DNA of 49,263 bases from Spirochaetaceae bacterium (GTDB lineage: Bacteria > Spirochaetota > Spirochaetia > Treponematales > Treponemataceae), in NCBI GenBank assembly GCA_017936665.1, contig JAGBFB010000002.1, positions 1-49,263 of the forward strand, read 5' to 3'. The notes below the pieces were generated by a model that was not told the DNA's origin, did not search any database, and saw only the letters and a program-made list of their open reading frames with translations. Positions 29,745 to 40,171 of the stretch are shown piece after piece. Position 1 is the stretch's first letter. The number at the start of each line of letters is the position of its first letter. The position numbers were made by a program, and so were the translations under genes.

Positions 29745-30113
29745 ATGGGAAAATTTGTAATTAAAAATGCAAAAAAAGGATTTAACTTTGTTCTAAAAGC
29801 TGGAAATGGTCAAGTTATCGCTACTAGCGAAGTTTACGAATCAGAAAAAGCTTGTAAAGCAGGAATCGCAAGTGTACAAAAATGCGCACCAGAAGCTGCC
29901 ATCGAAGATCAAACAGTAGAAGGTTTTGCAACAGAAAAAAATCCTAAATTTGAAATCTACAAAGACAAAAAAGGTGAATTTAGATTCAGATTAAAGGCAA
30001 AAAATGGCGAAATCATTGCTGTAGGAGAAGGATATTCTTCAAAAGCAAGTTGTAATAACGGCGTTGCTAGTGTACAAAAAAATGCAGTTGATGCAGAAAT
30101 CGTAGAAGAATAG
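29745..30113 (+). CDS. YegP/DUF1508-like protein with two tandem domains
   Basis: 122 residues from the ATG at 29745, which follows a strong GAGGAG ribosome-binding site. Two repeats of the DUF1508 type are present: KFVIKNAKKGFNFVLKAGNG...SVQK (about 3-50) and KFEIYKDKKGEFRFRLKAKNG...SVQK (about 68-115). Each is a small beta-alpha unit with a conserved Asn-Gly turn and a C-terminal SVQKxA motif. The biochemical role of the family is unclear. Its own strong promoter, divergent from gap, suggests high expression. Confidence 0.8.
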   Translation: MGKFVIKNAKKGFNFVLKAGNGQVIATSEVYESEKACKAGIASVQKCAPEAAIEDQTVEGFATEKNPKFEIYKDKKGEFRFRLKAKNGEIIAVGEGYSSKASCNNGVASVQKNAVDAEIVEE

Positions 30114-30123
30114 ATTTTTAAGT

Positions 30124-30717
30124 TTATTTTTTATTCTTATCAAGGTAGCCAGAATCTTCTAGGTACTGGCGCCTTGTGATTACTAAAGAAATCAATTCTT
30201 GATACATATTATAGTCAACTTCTAAAGCAATAGGAAAGATAAAATATTCAGTTTCATCACAATAGCGTTGAATAAATGCTGGATCTGTAACAAAACCTAA
30301 ACTAGTCATGTTGCTAATTCTATCTGCACATTTTAAAATTTTTGCTCTTTCACTTCCGTGTTCAATAATGCCTCTAAGATAATCATTTTTAGCCTGACCT
30401 TCTTTTTTTGTAACTTCTAAAACAAGGTCATACACTTGAGATGCTTCTGATTCAACTTCTAAAATTAAATTATGATTATATCCTGGTACATCTTCAATTA
30501 AATCATGAATTACAGAGGCTTTTAACAAAACACTATCAATATATCCATAGTCAATTAGAATACCGAGTGTATCAATCTGGTGGCGAAACATATTTCCACC
30601 AGCATGACGAGATTTTCCTACTAAAGCAGTAGCAAGTTGAATATAGGGCGCTAAGTAAATTCCCTTCAACTGTAACATGGCTTGTTTTTCCATTTCCATT
30701 GGTTTTTCAATTTTCAT
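30124..30717 (-). CDS. HD-domain (SpoT/MESH1-like) hydrolase, putative small alarmone hydrolase
   Basis: 197 residues. The metal-binding pattern of the RelA/SpoT hydrolase domain is visible: RHQIDT (His46), HDLIED (His71, Asp72 and the following Glu-Asp) and KCADRISNM (Asp132), the last corresponding to KLADRLHNM of SpoT. There is no synthetase, TGS or ACT domain, so it would act only as a (p)ppGpp or related nucleotide pyrophosphohydrolase. It sits 24 bases downstream of valS on the same strand with GAGGA before its ATG, so it is probably co-transcribed with valS. Substrate is inferred from the family. Confidence 0.7.
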   Translation of the reverse strand: MKIEKPMEMEKQAMLQLKGIYLAPYIQLATALVGKSRHAGGNMFRHQIDTLGILIDYGYIDSVLLKASVIHDLIEDVPGYNHNLILEVESEASQVYDLVLEVTKKEGQAKNDYLRGIIEHGSERAKILKCADRISNMTSLGFVTDPAFIQRYCDETEYFIFPIALEVDYNMYQELISLVITRRQYLEDSGYLDKNKK

Positions 30718-30741
30718 AGCGTCCTCCTCAATTTTGATTTC

Positions 30742-33495
30742 TTACAAATTTTCGATGTAAGAAGTGATTTTTTCAATTCGGCGTAAAGTTTCTTCCCGTT
30801 TTGCCTTTTCTGCTTCTACAACTTCTTTTGGTGCATTTTGTGCGAATTTTCCAGCCAATTTTGCATCTACTTTTTGAACAAAAGCAGTTTCGCTAGCCAA
30901 TTCTTTTTTGAATCTTGCCAAAAGTTGTTCTTTATTGATATTTTCATCAACAAAAATAAAACATTCAAAGCCCAATCCAACAGTTCCGATAGCACCTTGT
31001 GGTTTTTCATCTACAAAATCAATTTCTTTTACACCAGCTAAAAGTTTAATCATATCAATTTTTTCACGACAAACTTCTGCTTCTGAATTAGGTGTAATCA
31101 ACAATCCTATGTGAAGTTTCACATCCGGAGAAATTCCACATTCTGCACGCAAGGCACGAATTGCACGAATTAAATCTTGTAGAACATCAAATCTCTTTTC
31201 AATTTCGGCATTTTTTCGTGCTTCATTAACTTCTGGATAAGCTGAATCAATAAGCATTATATCTTTTGCAAATGAAACTCCCCTAGCCTTTGCAATTTCT
31301 TCTAATGGAAGTTTTTGATAAATTTCTTCTGTAACAAAAGGAAGATAAGGATGCAACAATCGTAAACTTTCTTCAAGAATATTCATGAGAACTGATGTTG
31401 CTCTATCTTTTTCGTGGTCATCTCCATTCCAGAATGAAAGTTTTGATGTTTCTACATACCAATCGCAAAATTCTGTCCAGAAAAATTCATATAAGGCTTG
31501 AGCACCATCATTATATCGATAATTATCAAGTGCATTACGAACAGTTCTAACTGCATTGTCAAGGCGAGAATAAATCCATTTATCAAGTTCAGTTAAATCA
31601 TTTTCTGTAATAGGAATTAAATTTCTGCCTTCAAGATTTCCTAAAAGATAGCGACTTGCATTCCAAATTTTGTTTGCAAAACGGCTACCAAGTTTGAAAG
31701 AATCCTTATCAATTAAAACATCTTGTCCTTGAGCACACATAAAAGCCAATGTGTATTTTAAAGCGTCTGCTCCGTATTCATCTATGATTTCTAGTGGGTC
31801 AAGTCCGTTTCCTAAGGATTTACTCATTTTACGACCTTGTTTATCCCGAACAAGTCCGTGAATATAAATGTCTTTAAAAGGTGCCTTTCCTGTAAATTCA
31901 AGTCCAGCCATAATCATTCGGCTAACCCAGAAGAAAATAATATCGTATGCTGTAACAAGAGCACTTGTTGGATAGAATTCTTCTAAATCAGCAGTTTTTT
32001 CTGGCCAACCTAATGTAGAGAATGGCCACAACCAACTTGAAAACCATGTGTCTAAAACATCTGGGTCTTGAACAAGTTTTGAGGAATCACAACCGCATTT
32101 TGTACATTTATCTGGATCTGTACGAGAAACTATCATTTCTCCACATTCTTGGCAGTACCAAACTGGGATTCTGTGTCCCCACCAAAGTTGTCGGCTGATA
32201 CACCAGTCACGGATATTTTCCATCCAGTGAGAATATGTGTTTTCCCATTTTTTTGGATAGAAAACGATTTCGCCATCCTTCCATGCTTTTAATGCTTTGT
32301 CAGCTAAAGGACGCATTTTTACAAACCATTGGTCAGATAGATATGGTTCAACTACAGTATGGCATCGATAACAATGTCCAACTGGATGTGAAATTTTTTC
32401 TTCTTCTTTGAATAAATCATTTTCAATTAAATCTTGAATAACAACTTTTCTTGCTTCTTTTGTTGATAATCCACGATATTTTTCTGGTACATTTTCGTTC
32501 AACGTTCCATCAGGATTTAAAATATTTACGATAGGTAAATCGTGGCGTTTTCCAACTTCCCAGTCGTTTGGGTCGTGAGCTGGAGTGATTTTTACAACGC
32601 CTGTTCCAAAACCACGTTCTACATAAGTATCTTGCACAACAGGAATAATTTTATCTGTAAGTGCTAAACGAACGAATTTTCCTTGCAAAGAAGTATATCT
32701 TGGATCTTCAGGATGAACAGCAACAGCAGTATCACCAAAAAGTGTTTCTGGACGAGTTGTTGCAATTTCGATTTTGCTTCCACCTTCAAAAACTGTTCCA
32801 TCTTCTAAAGTTACAGAAGGAATTGAAACCGAATTTCCGTCTTTATCGCAAATTTCATAGTACATGTGGTACATTGCACCAGGAGTATCTTCGTGTTCAA
32901 CTTCGTCATCTGCAAGAGCAGTTCCACAAGAAGTACACCAGTTTACAAGATAATGACCTTTGTAAATCAAGCCTCTTTCAAAAAGAGTAACAAAAACTTC
33001 GCGAACAGCTTTTGACAATCCATCATCTAAAGTAAATCGTTCTCTATCCCAGTCAACACTATTTCCTAATTTACGTTGTTGTTTTGAAATAATTGAGTGA
33101 TGTTCTTCTTTTACTTTCCAGGTTCGCTCAAGGAATTTTTCACGACCTAAATCTTGTCGGCGAAGTCCTTCTTCTTTTTTTAAGCGTCGTTCAACAACAT
33201 TTTGAGTTGCAATACCTGCATGGTCAGTTCCTGGAACCCAAAGAGTATCTTCTCCCTTCATTCTATGATAGCGAACAACAATATCTTGTAAAGTATTGTT
33301 CAATCCGTGCCCCATGTGAAGAACTCCTGTAACATTTGGAGGTGGAATTACAACTGTATATGTTTTTTTTGCACCAGATTTTTCTGGATTTTTATCAGAA
33401 CTAGGCTTAAAACTTTTATTTTTCTCCCATTGTGAATAGATTCTATCTTCAAAATCTTTTGGATTATAGGCTTTTTCTAATTCAATTGCTTTCAT
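30742..33495 (-). CDS. valS: Valyl-tRNA synthetase
   Basis: Class I synthetase of 917 residues. The HIGH motif is HMGH in PPPNVTGVLHMGHGLNN (about residue 52-68) and the KMSKS motif is KMSKSLGNGLDP. It has the editing domain, an anticodon-binding domain and a C-terminal coiled coil (last about 70 residues). CxxC pairs near residues 445-470 (YCQECG, CTKCG) suggest a zinc knuckle. AAGGAA precedes the ATG. It is divergent from sbcD. Confidence 0.96.
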   Translation of the reverse strand: MKAIELEKAYNPKDFEDRIYSQWEKNKSFKPSSDKNPEKSGAKKTYTVVIPPPNVTGVLHMGHGLNNTLQDIVVRYHRMKGEDTLWVPGTDHAGIATQNVVERRLKKEEGLRRQDLGREKFLERTWKVKEEHHSIISKQQRKLGNSVDWDRERFTLDDGLSKAVREVFVTLFERGLIYKGHYLVNWCTSCGTALADDEVEHEDTPGAMYHMYYEICDKDGNSVSIPSVTLEDGTVFEGGSKIEIATTRPETLFGDTAVAVHPEDPRYTSLQGKFVRLALTDKIIPVVQDTYVERGFGTGVVKITPAHDPNDWEVGKRHDLPIVNILNPDGTLNENVPEKYRGLSTKEARKVVIQDLIENDLFKEEEKISHPVGHCYRCHTVVEPYLSDQWFVKMRPLADKALKAWKDGEIVFYPKKWENTYSHWMENIRDWCISRQLWWGHRIPVWYCQECGEMIVSRTDPDKCTKCGCDSSKLVQDPDVLDTWFSSWLWPFSTLGWPEKTADLEEFYPTSALVTAYDIIFFWVSRMIMAGLEFTGKAPFKDIYIHGLVRDKQGRKMSKSLGNGLDPLEIIDEYGADALKYTLAFMCAQGQDVLIDKDSFKLGSRFANKIWNASRYLLGNLEGRNLIPITENDLTELDKWIYSRLDNAVRTVRNALDNYRYNDGAQALYEFFWTEFCDWYVETSKLSFWNGDDHEKDRATSVLMNILEESLRLLHPYLPFVTEEIYQKLPLEEIAKARGVSFAKDIMLIDSAYPEVNEARKNAEIEKRFDVLQDLIRAIRALRAECGISPDVKLHIGLLITPNSEAEVCREKIDMIKLLAGVKEIDFVDEKPQGAIGTVGLGFECFIFVDENINKEQLLARFKKELASETAFVQKVDAKLAGKFAQNAPKEVVEAEKAKREETLRRIEKITSYIENL

Positions 33496-33592
33496 ATAAA
33501 TTCCTTAAAAAAATAAATCTTCGTATTATAGTACAATCTTTTTTATGATTTTTCAATAGATTTTATCTTTAGTTAATGATATAGTTTAAAAG

Positions 33593-34828
33593 ATGATTCA
33601 TTTATTACAAACTGGCGACCTTCATTTAGGCAAAATATTTTACGGAAATTCTCTTTTTGAGGACCAAAAATTCGTATTAAAACAATTAATTGATAAAGTT
33701 TCTGAAGCAAAAGAAAAAGAACCTTATAACGCAATAATTATTTCTGGGGATATTTATGACAGAAGTATTCCACCAACGGAAGCCATTGAAATTTTTGATG
33801 ATTTTTTAATTGAATTACATAAAATAGACGCAAATTTGAAAATTTTGATTATTTCTGGAAATCATGATAGTGCCACAAGACTTTCTTTTGGAACAAAATT
33901 TTTAGAAAAACAAAATATCCATTTTTGCACTAATCCTGAAAATTGTACTTTGCCTATAATAATCACAGGAAATAATTTTGAAGAAAATGATAAGGACGCA
34001 ATCTGTTTTTATCAAATTCCATTTTTAAATAGTGGCTCATTATATAGTGAAGAAAAAAATCAAAGATTGATAAATCAACAAGAATTAATTTCAGAGGCCA
34101 TAAACAGAATAAAAATACAACATGAAACTAATTCAAAAACAAAAAATTTACCTATGGCATTAAATGCCCATCTTTTTACACTAGGTTCAATTTCTAGCGA
34201 ATCTGAAAGAACTTTTTTAGGAAATGCTGAATTTATAAACAAAGAAATTTTTGAAGATTTTATTTATGTTGCTCTGGGACATTTGCATAAAAAACAAAAA
34301 GTGTGCGAGAACTGTTTTTATTCAGGCTCTCCTCTTGCCTACTCTTTTGATGAATCAAATTTACAAAAAGTTTTTTTGGATATAAAAATTGATACACAAA
34401 AAAAAGAATCATCATCAAAAATTAAAATAAATGAAATTGAAATTTTGCCATTACACAAGGTACAAAAACTTACAGGAAAATTTGAAGATTTTTATAGAAT
34501 GACAAAAGATAGTGAATTTTATAAATATAAAAATGATTACTTAGAAATAACTTGTACAGATGAAATTCTAATTGAAAATCCTGTTGCACGATTGCGAGAA
34601 AACTTTCCATTTATTCTTTCAATAAAACAACAAGCATTTTTTAATCAGGGAAAAAATAAAACATCTTTAGAAAAAAAAGAAGTTCTACTACAGAACCAAA
34701 ATTTAGATAGCAGTAAACTTTTTATAGAATTTGTAAAAGATGTAGAAAGTACAGATAATATTGAAGAATGGGAAAGCACAAATTCTTTATTTTGTAAAAT
34801 TGCAAAATCAGTTCTTGAGGAAGAATAA
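33593..34828 (+). CDS. sbcD: SbcD (Mre11-like) nuclease subunit
   Basis: Mn2+-dependent nuclease subunit of SbcCD, which cleaves hairpins and processes DNA ends. The phosphoesterase motifs are in order: TGDLHLGK (about 7-14), SGDIYDR (about 51-57), SGNHDSATR (about 87-95) and ALGHLHKK (about 226-233). The length of 411 is normal. There is no Shine-Dalgarno sequence. TATAGT at 33580-33585 ends 7 bases before the ATG, so the transcript may be leaderless. It overlaps sbcC by one base (TAATG). Confidence 0.93.
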   Translation: MIHLLQTGDLHLGKIFYGNSLFEDQKFVLKQLIDKVSEAKEKEPYNAIIISGDIYDRSIPPTEAIEIFDDFLIELHKIDANLKILIISGNHDSATRLSFGTKFLEKQNIHFCTNPENCTLPIIITGNNFEENDKDAICFYQIPFLNSGSLYSEEKNQRLINQQELISEAINRIKIQHETNSKTKNLPMALNAHLFTLGSISSESERTFLGNAEFINKEIFEDFIYVALGHLHKKQKVCENCFYSGSPLAYSFDESNLQKVFLDIKIDTQKKESSSKIKINEIEILPLHKVQKLTGKFEDFYRMTKDSEFYKYKNDYLEITCTDEILIENPVARLRENFPFILSIKQQAFFNQGKNKTSLEKKEVLLQNQNLDSSKLFIEFVKDVESTDNIEEWESTNSLFCKIAKSVLEEE

Positions 34829-37800
34829 TGAAACCAGAAATTTTAACTTTACACAATATTGGACCATTTGTAGGTGAACAAAAAATAAACTTTAATTCAT
34901 TAGATGACTTTTTTTTAATCAGCGGAAAAACTGGTAGTGGAAAAACAACAATATTAGATTCAATAACTTATGTTTTATATGGTTCATTACCTGGTGCAAG
35001 AAAAAATATTGACACAAAAAATTTAAGAACAGATTTCTGCGATGAACAAGAATTGAGTTTTGTAGATTTAATTTTTTCAATAAATTCAAAATATTACAGA
35101 GTAAAAAGAACACTACCATTTATCTACAAAACAAGAAACAACACAACAAGAAAAGAAGCAGAAACAACTGAATTTTATACTCTTAAAAATTTACAAGATT
35201 CACAAGGTGAATTAATCAGCAATCAAAAATCAGAAGCAGATAAAAGCATTAAAGAATTATTGCAATTAAATGTAGAAGAGTTTTCAAAAATTGTTTTATT
35301 ACCACAAGGTGAATTTGCAACCTTTTTACGACAATCAACAAAAGAAAGACAAGAAATGTTATCAAAATTATTTCCTGTAGAAAACTTTACGCAAATTACA
35401 CAAAATGCAAAAGAAGAAAAAAATAAACTTGAAACACAATTAGAACAAATTACAAAACAACAAGAATTTATTTCAAAAGATTTTAAATTAGAAAATTATG
35501 AAAATGATTTTACAAATTTAAATACAAAATTAAATACAAACAAAGAAATAATAAAAGAAACACAAAACAGATTATTTGAAGTAGCAGGAACAATTGAGAA
35601 ACTACAAACTGAATTAAAAAATCAAATTGAATATGAAAACTTAAAGGCACAATTAGAAGAAATAAACTTTTCTAAAAATATTATCGAAGAAAAAAAAGAA
35701 AAAGTTACAAAAGCAAAAAAAGTTTTAGAATTATATCCAATTATAAATAACATAGAACAAAAAGAAAATAAAATTAAAGATTTAGAAAAAGAAATTGAAC
35801 TATGCCAAAAAGATATCACTACTCTTTTAGAAAAAGAAAATGAATTAAAACAAAAAGAAAATGATATTTTAGAAACCGAAAATAAAATAAAAAATTTAGA
35901 AATCAAAAAAAATGAAATTGAAAAATCATTTAATTTTGTAAATGATTTAAATGATAACATCAAAGAATTAAATTTAGAAAATGAAAAAATTTATAACCTT
36001 GAAAAAACATCTAACGAAGTTAATAATTTATTAAACACACTAGTAAACGAAACAAATCAAGATAAAATTAAAATAAATGAAAAAGAAATTTTAATAAAAC
36101 AAAATTATGAATTAAATGATAAACTTGAAATTCTAAACAATAACGAAAAATATTTAGAAGAAGAAAAACAATTTAACACAAAACAAGAAAAAGAAAATGA
36201 AATAAAAAACACTTTAGATCAATTACAAAAAACTATTACAGATTTAAAATCTGAAATTGAAAAAGAAAAACAAAATGAACTTTCATTTTTGCTTGCAAAA
36301 GAATTAAAAGAAAATCAACCTTGTCCAGTTTGTGGTTCATTATCACATCCTTCGCCTATAAAAGAAATCAAAAAAAATATTTCTAACACAGAGACTTTAT
36401 CACTACAAGAAAATTTATTAAAAGAAAAAGAATTACAATATCAACAAATTTCAAAAGAAAAAAATATCAGCGAAGGAATTTTATTAAATTTAAAACCTCA
36501 AATCAATTTATCAATTAAAGAAAACAAAAACGAAATATACTTGCTATTAGAAGAAACAAAAAACAAAATCAATAAGATTGAACTTATAGAAAAAAATCTT
36601 ATCAACAAAGAAAATGAAATTGAAAATTACAAAAACAAATCATCCCAACTTTCAGAATCTTTAAACAAAGAAAAAAATAACTTAGCCATTCTTAATGAAA
36701 GAATTACAACTATTAAAAATAATTTAATAAACAATTTTTCTTTTACTGAAGATACTTTTATTAACATTAAAGATGTACACAAAAAATTACAACTTGAATT
36801 AGAAACTACAAATCAAAATTTAGTAACATTCAAAAATGATGTAGAATCGTTTTATACAAACCAAAAAGAAATTTCAAATTTATTATCTGGTAAAAATGAA
36901 AAAAATATTTTATTAAAAAATAACTTACAAGAAACATACAATGAGTTTAAACTTGAAAAAGAAAATTTAGAAAATAAATTAATCAATTCAACTTTACAAA
37001 ACATTCAAGAAGTAAAAGAAAATTATTTAGATGAAAAAGAAATTTTAAATTTAGAAAATTCAATAGAAGAATGGAACAGCGAAAAAAACAGATTAAGTAC
37101 TCTTATAAAAGAAAAAGAAAATAAAACTGTTGAATCTAAAAATGAATTAGAAAATAAATTAAATAAATACACAGATGAAAGTCAAAACTTAAATGAAAAA
37201 CTAGACTCACTAAATTCTGAAAACACTGAACTTAACAAAAAGATTTTTGAAATCAAAACATTAAAAGAAAATTTTGAAAAAACTGAAAAACAACGAAAAG
37301 AAATATCAGAAAAACTTACTGATTACACAAAACTCTATAAAGTATTATCTGGGAATAACAAAAAGAAAATTGAAATTACATCCTGGATTTTAGAAATGTA
37401 CTTACAAGAAATTATTTCTTTTGCAAACCTACGTTTGAATAAAATTTCTGAAGGTAGATACATTATGAAAGTAAACACTGAAAAAGAAAGCAACCGAGGA
37501 GCAAAAGGATTAGATATTGATGTATTCGATTCGTTTACAGGAAAATCCCGACCATGTAACACACTTTCTGGTGGCGAAACTTTTATGGCTTCAATTAGTT
37601 TAGCTTTAGCAATTAGTGATACAGTTCAAACTAAAAAAGGTGGTATTCAACTTGAATCACTTTTTATCGATGAAGGTTTTGGAAGTTTAGATGAAAATTC
37701 ACTAGAAAAAGCTATTTCTATTTTAGATGAAATCAGAGATTCTCGCATTATAGGAATTATTTCACATGTAGGCGAATTAAAAACTAGAATAAAATCTAGT

Positions 37801-37848
37801 ATTGAAATTGAAAAAACTACTTCAGGCTCAAAAATTATATTGATATAA
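34828..37848 (+). CDS. sbcC: SbcC (Rad50-like) ATPase subunit
   Basis: SMC-like ATPase of 1006 residues. The N-terminal Walker A is GKTGSGKTT (about 33-41). Two very long Lys/Glu/Asn-rich coiled coils surround the zinc hook CPVC (499-502). The C-terminal half-ATPase has the ABC signature NTLSGGET (about 911-918) and Walker B SLFIDEGFG. All motifs of an active enzyme are present. It overlaps the sbcD stop, so the subunits are translationally coupled. DNA in the coiled coil is extremely A-rich. Confidence 0.95.
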   Translation: MKPEILTLHNIGPFVGEQKINFNSLDDFFLISGKTGSGKTTILDSITYVLYGSLPGARKNIDTKNLRTDFCDEQELSFVDLIFSINSKYYRVKRTLPFIYKTRNNTTRKEAETTEFYTLKNLQDSQGELISNQKSEADKSIKELLQLNVEEFSKIVLLPQGEFATFLRQSTKERQEMLSKLFPVENFTQITQNAKEEKNKLETQLEQITKQQEFISKDFKLENYENDFTNLNTKLNTNKEIIKETQNRLFEVAGTIEKLQTELKNQIEYENLKAQLEEINFSKNIIEEKKEKVTKAKKVLELYPIINNIEQKENKIKDLEKEIELCQKDITTLLEKENELKQKENDILETENKIKNLEIKKNEIEKSFNFVNDLNDNIKELNLENEKIYNLEKTSNEVNNLLNTLVNETNQDKIKINEKEILIKQNYELNDKLEILNNNEKYLEEEKQFNTKQEKENEIKNTLDQLQKTITDLKSEIEKEKQNELSFLLAKELKENQPCPVCGSLSHPSPIKEIKKNISNTETLSLQENLLKEKELQYQQISKEKNISEGILLNLKPQINLSIKENKNEIYLLLEETKNKINKIELIEKNLINKENEIENYKNKSSQLSESLNKEKNNLAILNERITTIKNNLINNFSFTEDTFINIKDVHKKLQLELETTNQNLVTFKNDVESFYTNQKEISNLLSGKNEKNILLKNNLQETYNEFKLEKENLENKLINSTLQNIQEVKENYLDEKEILNLENSIEEWNSEKNRLSTLIKEKENKTVESKNELENKLNKYTDESQNLNEKLDSLNSENTELNKKIFEIKTLKENFEKTEKQRKEISEKLTDYTKLYKVLSGNNKKKIEITSWILEMYLQEIISFANLRLNKISEGRYIMKVNTEKESNRGAKGLDIDVFDSFTGKSRPCNTLSGGETFMASISLALAISDTVQTKKGGIQLESLFIDEGFGSLDENSLEKAISILDEIRDSRIIGIISHVGELKTRIKSSIEIEKTTSGSKIILI

Positions 37849-37914
37849 AATCTTCACAAGGATATAATATTTACAAAATTACACATAACTAATGTTATAC
37901 TAAAAGGAGTTTCT

Positions 37915-39369
37915 ATGTACAAATTTGATTGTAAAACAAGTGCATTATTTACAGACTTTTATGAACTCACAATGGCACAAGGATACTGGAAAAACAACAT
38001 GGATTGTCCTGCTGTTTTTGATATGTTTTTTAGAAGAAATCCTTTCAAGGGTGGATTCGCTGTTTTTGCTGGACTTGAAACATTAATTGATGCTTTAACT
38101 GATTTTACTTTTTCTGAAAGTGATATTGAATATTTAAAATCGGTTGGTATTTTTGAACAAGGATTTTTAGATTATCTAAAAGATTTTAAATTTACAGGAA
38201 CACTTTATGCTCAAGAAGAAGGTTCAATAGTTTTTCCAAATGAACCTTTAATTAGAATTCACGCAAATTTAATTGAAGCACAAATCATCGAAGGCTTAGT
38301 TTTAAATCACATAAACTTTCAAACTTTAATTGCAACAAAATCAACTAGAGTTTGGTTAGCATCAAAAAAAGGTTCTATTATGGAATTTGGTTTAAGACGA
38401 GCTCAAGGACCAAACGGAGCAATGAGTGCTTCTCGTGCTGCATACATTGGAATGGCAGGTGGAACAAGCAATACATTAGCAGGAAAAGAATTTGGTATTC
38501 CAGTTTTAGGAACAATGGCTCACTCTTGGATTATGTCCTTTCCTACAGAACTAGAAGCCTTTGAAGCCTATGCAAAAATTTATCCAAGCAAAGCAATTTT
38601 CTTAATCGATACCTACGATACATTAAATTCTGGAATTATAAACGCAATTAAAGTTGGCTCAAAACTTGTTGAACAAGGATACAATTTTGGTGTTCGTCTT
38701 GATTCAGGAGATATTCAATATCTTTCAACAGAAGTTAGAAAAAAATTAGACGAAGCAGGATTCTCTCAAGCAACTATTTCTGTTTCAAATGAACTAACAG
38801 AAGAAATCATTGAAACATTAATGGCAAAAAATGCTCCAATAAATTCTTGGGGAGTTGGAACTCACATGGTAACAGGCGGAGATGAAGCATCTTTAACTGG
38901 AGTTTATAAATTATCAGCAAGAAGTAATTCTGAAAATTCAAAAATGATTCCTGCAATGAAATTTTCTGACAATCCAGAAAAAACTACAAACCCAGGAATT
39001 AAAAATGTTTATAGAATTTATGATGAAGACGGCATGGCAAAAGCAGACATCCTTGCACTTGAAGATGAAGAAATTGTTGCAAACAAAGAAGCAAAATTTT
39101 ATCATCCGTCAACAGACTATAGACATTTTACATTTAAACCTGCAAAAGTTGAAATGCTATTAAAGAAAAAATTAGAAAATGGAAAAAGAATTTCTCCAAG
39201 ATTAAGTGATAAAGAACAACTTGCAAAGGCAAGAGAAACTTTAACAAAGCAACTTGAAACAATTGATACTTCTTATCAAAGAATTTTAAATCCTCATATC
39301 TACAAAGTTTCGCTTTCTGAAAAATTAAAAGATTTAAAATTAGACTTTATTGAAGATAGAATAAAATAG
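37915..39369 (+). CDS. pncB: Nicotinate phosphoribosyltransferase
   Basis: Makes nicotinate mononucleotide in the NAD salvage pathway. The N-terminus TDFYELTMAQGYW is diagnostic. The central EFGLRRAQGPNG and YIGMAGGTSNTLAG segments and the RLDSGD motif (phosphoribosyl-binding barrel) are all present. The length of 484 matches the longer bacterial type. AAAGGAG lies before the ATG. Together with nadE at 12936-14861 this gives two enzymes of the Preiss-Handler route in the window. Confidence 0.95.
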   Translation: MYKFDCKTSALFTDFYELTMAQGYWKNNMDCPAVFDMFFRRNPFKGGFAVFAGLETLIDALTDFTFSESDIEYLKSVGIFEQGFLDYLKDFKFTGTLYAQEEGSIVFPNEPLIRIHANLIEAQIIEGLVLNHINFQTLIATKSTRVWLASKKGSIMEFGLRRAQGPNGAMSASRAAYIGMAGGTSNTLAGKEFGIPVLGTMAHSWIMSFPTELEAFEAYAKIYPSKAIFLIDTYDTLNSGIINAIKVGSKLVEQGYNFGVRLDSGDIQYLSTEVRKKLDEAGFSQATISVSNELTEEIIETLMAKNAPINSWGVGTHMVTGGDEASLTGVYKLSARSNSENSKMIPAMKFSDNPEKTTNPGIKNVYRIYDEDGMAKADILALEDEEIVANKEAKFYHPSTDYRHFTFKPAKVEMLLKKKLENGKRISPRLSDKEQLAKARETLTKQLETIDTSYQRILNPHIYKVSLSEKLKDLKLDFIEDRIK

Positions 39370-39370
39370 A

Positions 39371-40078
39371 TTAAGGCAAATATTCAGGTTTTATATTTCT
39401 TAAAGCTTCGAACAATCTTCTTTTTTCTAAAGCATTACCGCCCGTAAGTTGTTCCAAACGACTGCGGGCTTTTTTTCTGCCAGAATTTTCTTGATAATTA
39501 CATGTACAAGTTTGTGAAATATAATTTCGAATTCTTGCGTGCTCAATAATTGAATCAACATCAGCAAAACATAATGGACGAATAATTGTCACTGGATATT
39601 TTTCATATTTGAGTCTAGGAATCATTGTAGAAAATTCACCTTTGTTTAAAGCATTCATTAATAAGGTTTCTAAAATATCATCAAGATGGTGACCTAGTGC
39701 AATTTTATTATATCCATTTTCAATTGCGTAATTATTTAATTCTGTTCGGCGTTGTGTTGAGCACCACCAACAATTCATTTTTTTATTTTCTTTTAATCTT
39801 TCAAGAACATCAACATCAATTATTTCTAAATCAACATTCCATGTTTCAAACATCTTTAATAAATCAGGTGAAATTGGTGAACTAATTTCCGTTCCAATAT
39901 GCAATGCTTTAAATTCAAAATTATCTCTGTTTTGTTTTTTTCTGTATGCAAAATATTCAATTAAAGCAGTTGAATCTTTTCCACCAGAAGCACCCACTAG
40001 AATTTTATCACCGTCTTCAATAAGTTTGTATTCAAAAATTGCTTTGTCAATCATACTGAATAATTTGCATTTAGACAT
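39371..40078 (-). CDS. ttcA: TtcA-like tRNA thiolation PP-loop protein
   Basis: PP-loop ATPase with SGGKDST (about 31-37), a CWWC motif (near 105) and a later CTC that would supply cluster ligands, plus GHHLDDILETLLMN. This set fits TtcA, which makes 2-thiocytidine at position 32 of tRNA with a [4Fe-4S] cluster; a related TtuA/TilS-like role is possible. The start is ATG 40078 (MSKCKLF), because GAGGAT lies 7 bases upstream; the longer in-frame extension crosses the ribosome-binding site. It is convergent with pncB, with one base between stops. Confidence 0.82.
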   Translation of the reverse strand: MSKCKLFSMIDKAIFEYKLIEDGDKILVGASGGKDSTALIEYFAYRKKQNRDNFEFKALHIGTEISSPISPDLLKMFETWNVDLEIIDVDVLERLKENKKMNCWWCSTQRRTELNNYAIENGYNKIALGHHLDDILETLLMNALNKGEFSTMIPRLKYEKYPVTIIRPLCFADVDSIIEHARIRNYISQTCTCNYQENSGRKKARSRLEQLTGGNALEKRRLFEALRNIKPEYLP

Positions 40079-40101
40079 TTTTATCCTCAAAAAAAAATTA
40101 T

Positions 40102-40146
40102 AAAAAAAACCGATTACTTTGCAAAACAAAATTACAAAATAATCGG
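40102..40146 (-). terminator. Intrinsic terminator of yajC-secD-secF
   Basis: CCGATTA (40110-40116) pairs with TAATCGG (40140-40146). On minus the stem is followed by eight T. It lies just after the secF stop. Confidence 0.75.
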
Positions 40147-40171
40147 CTCATAAATTTATTTACAGAAAAAA

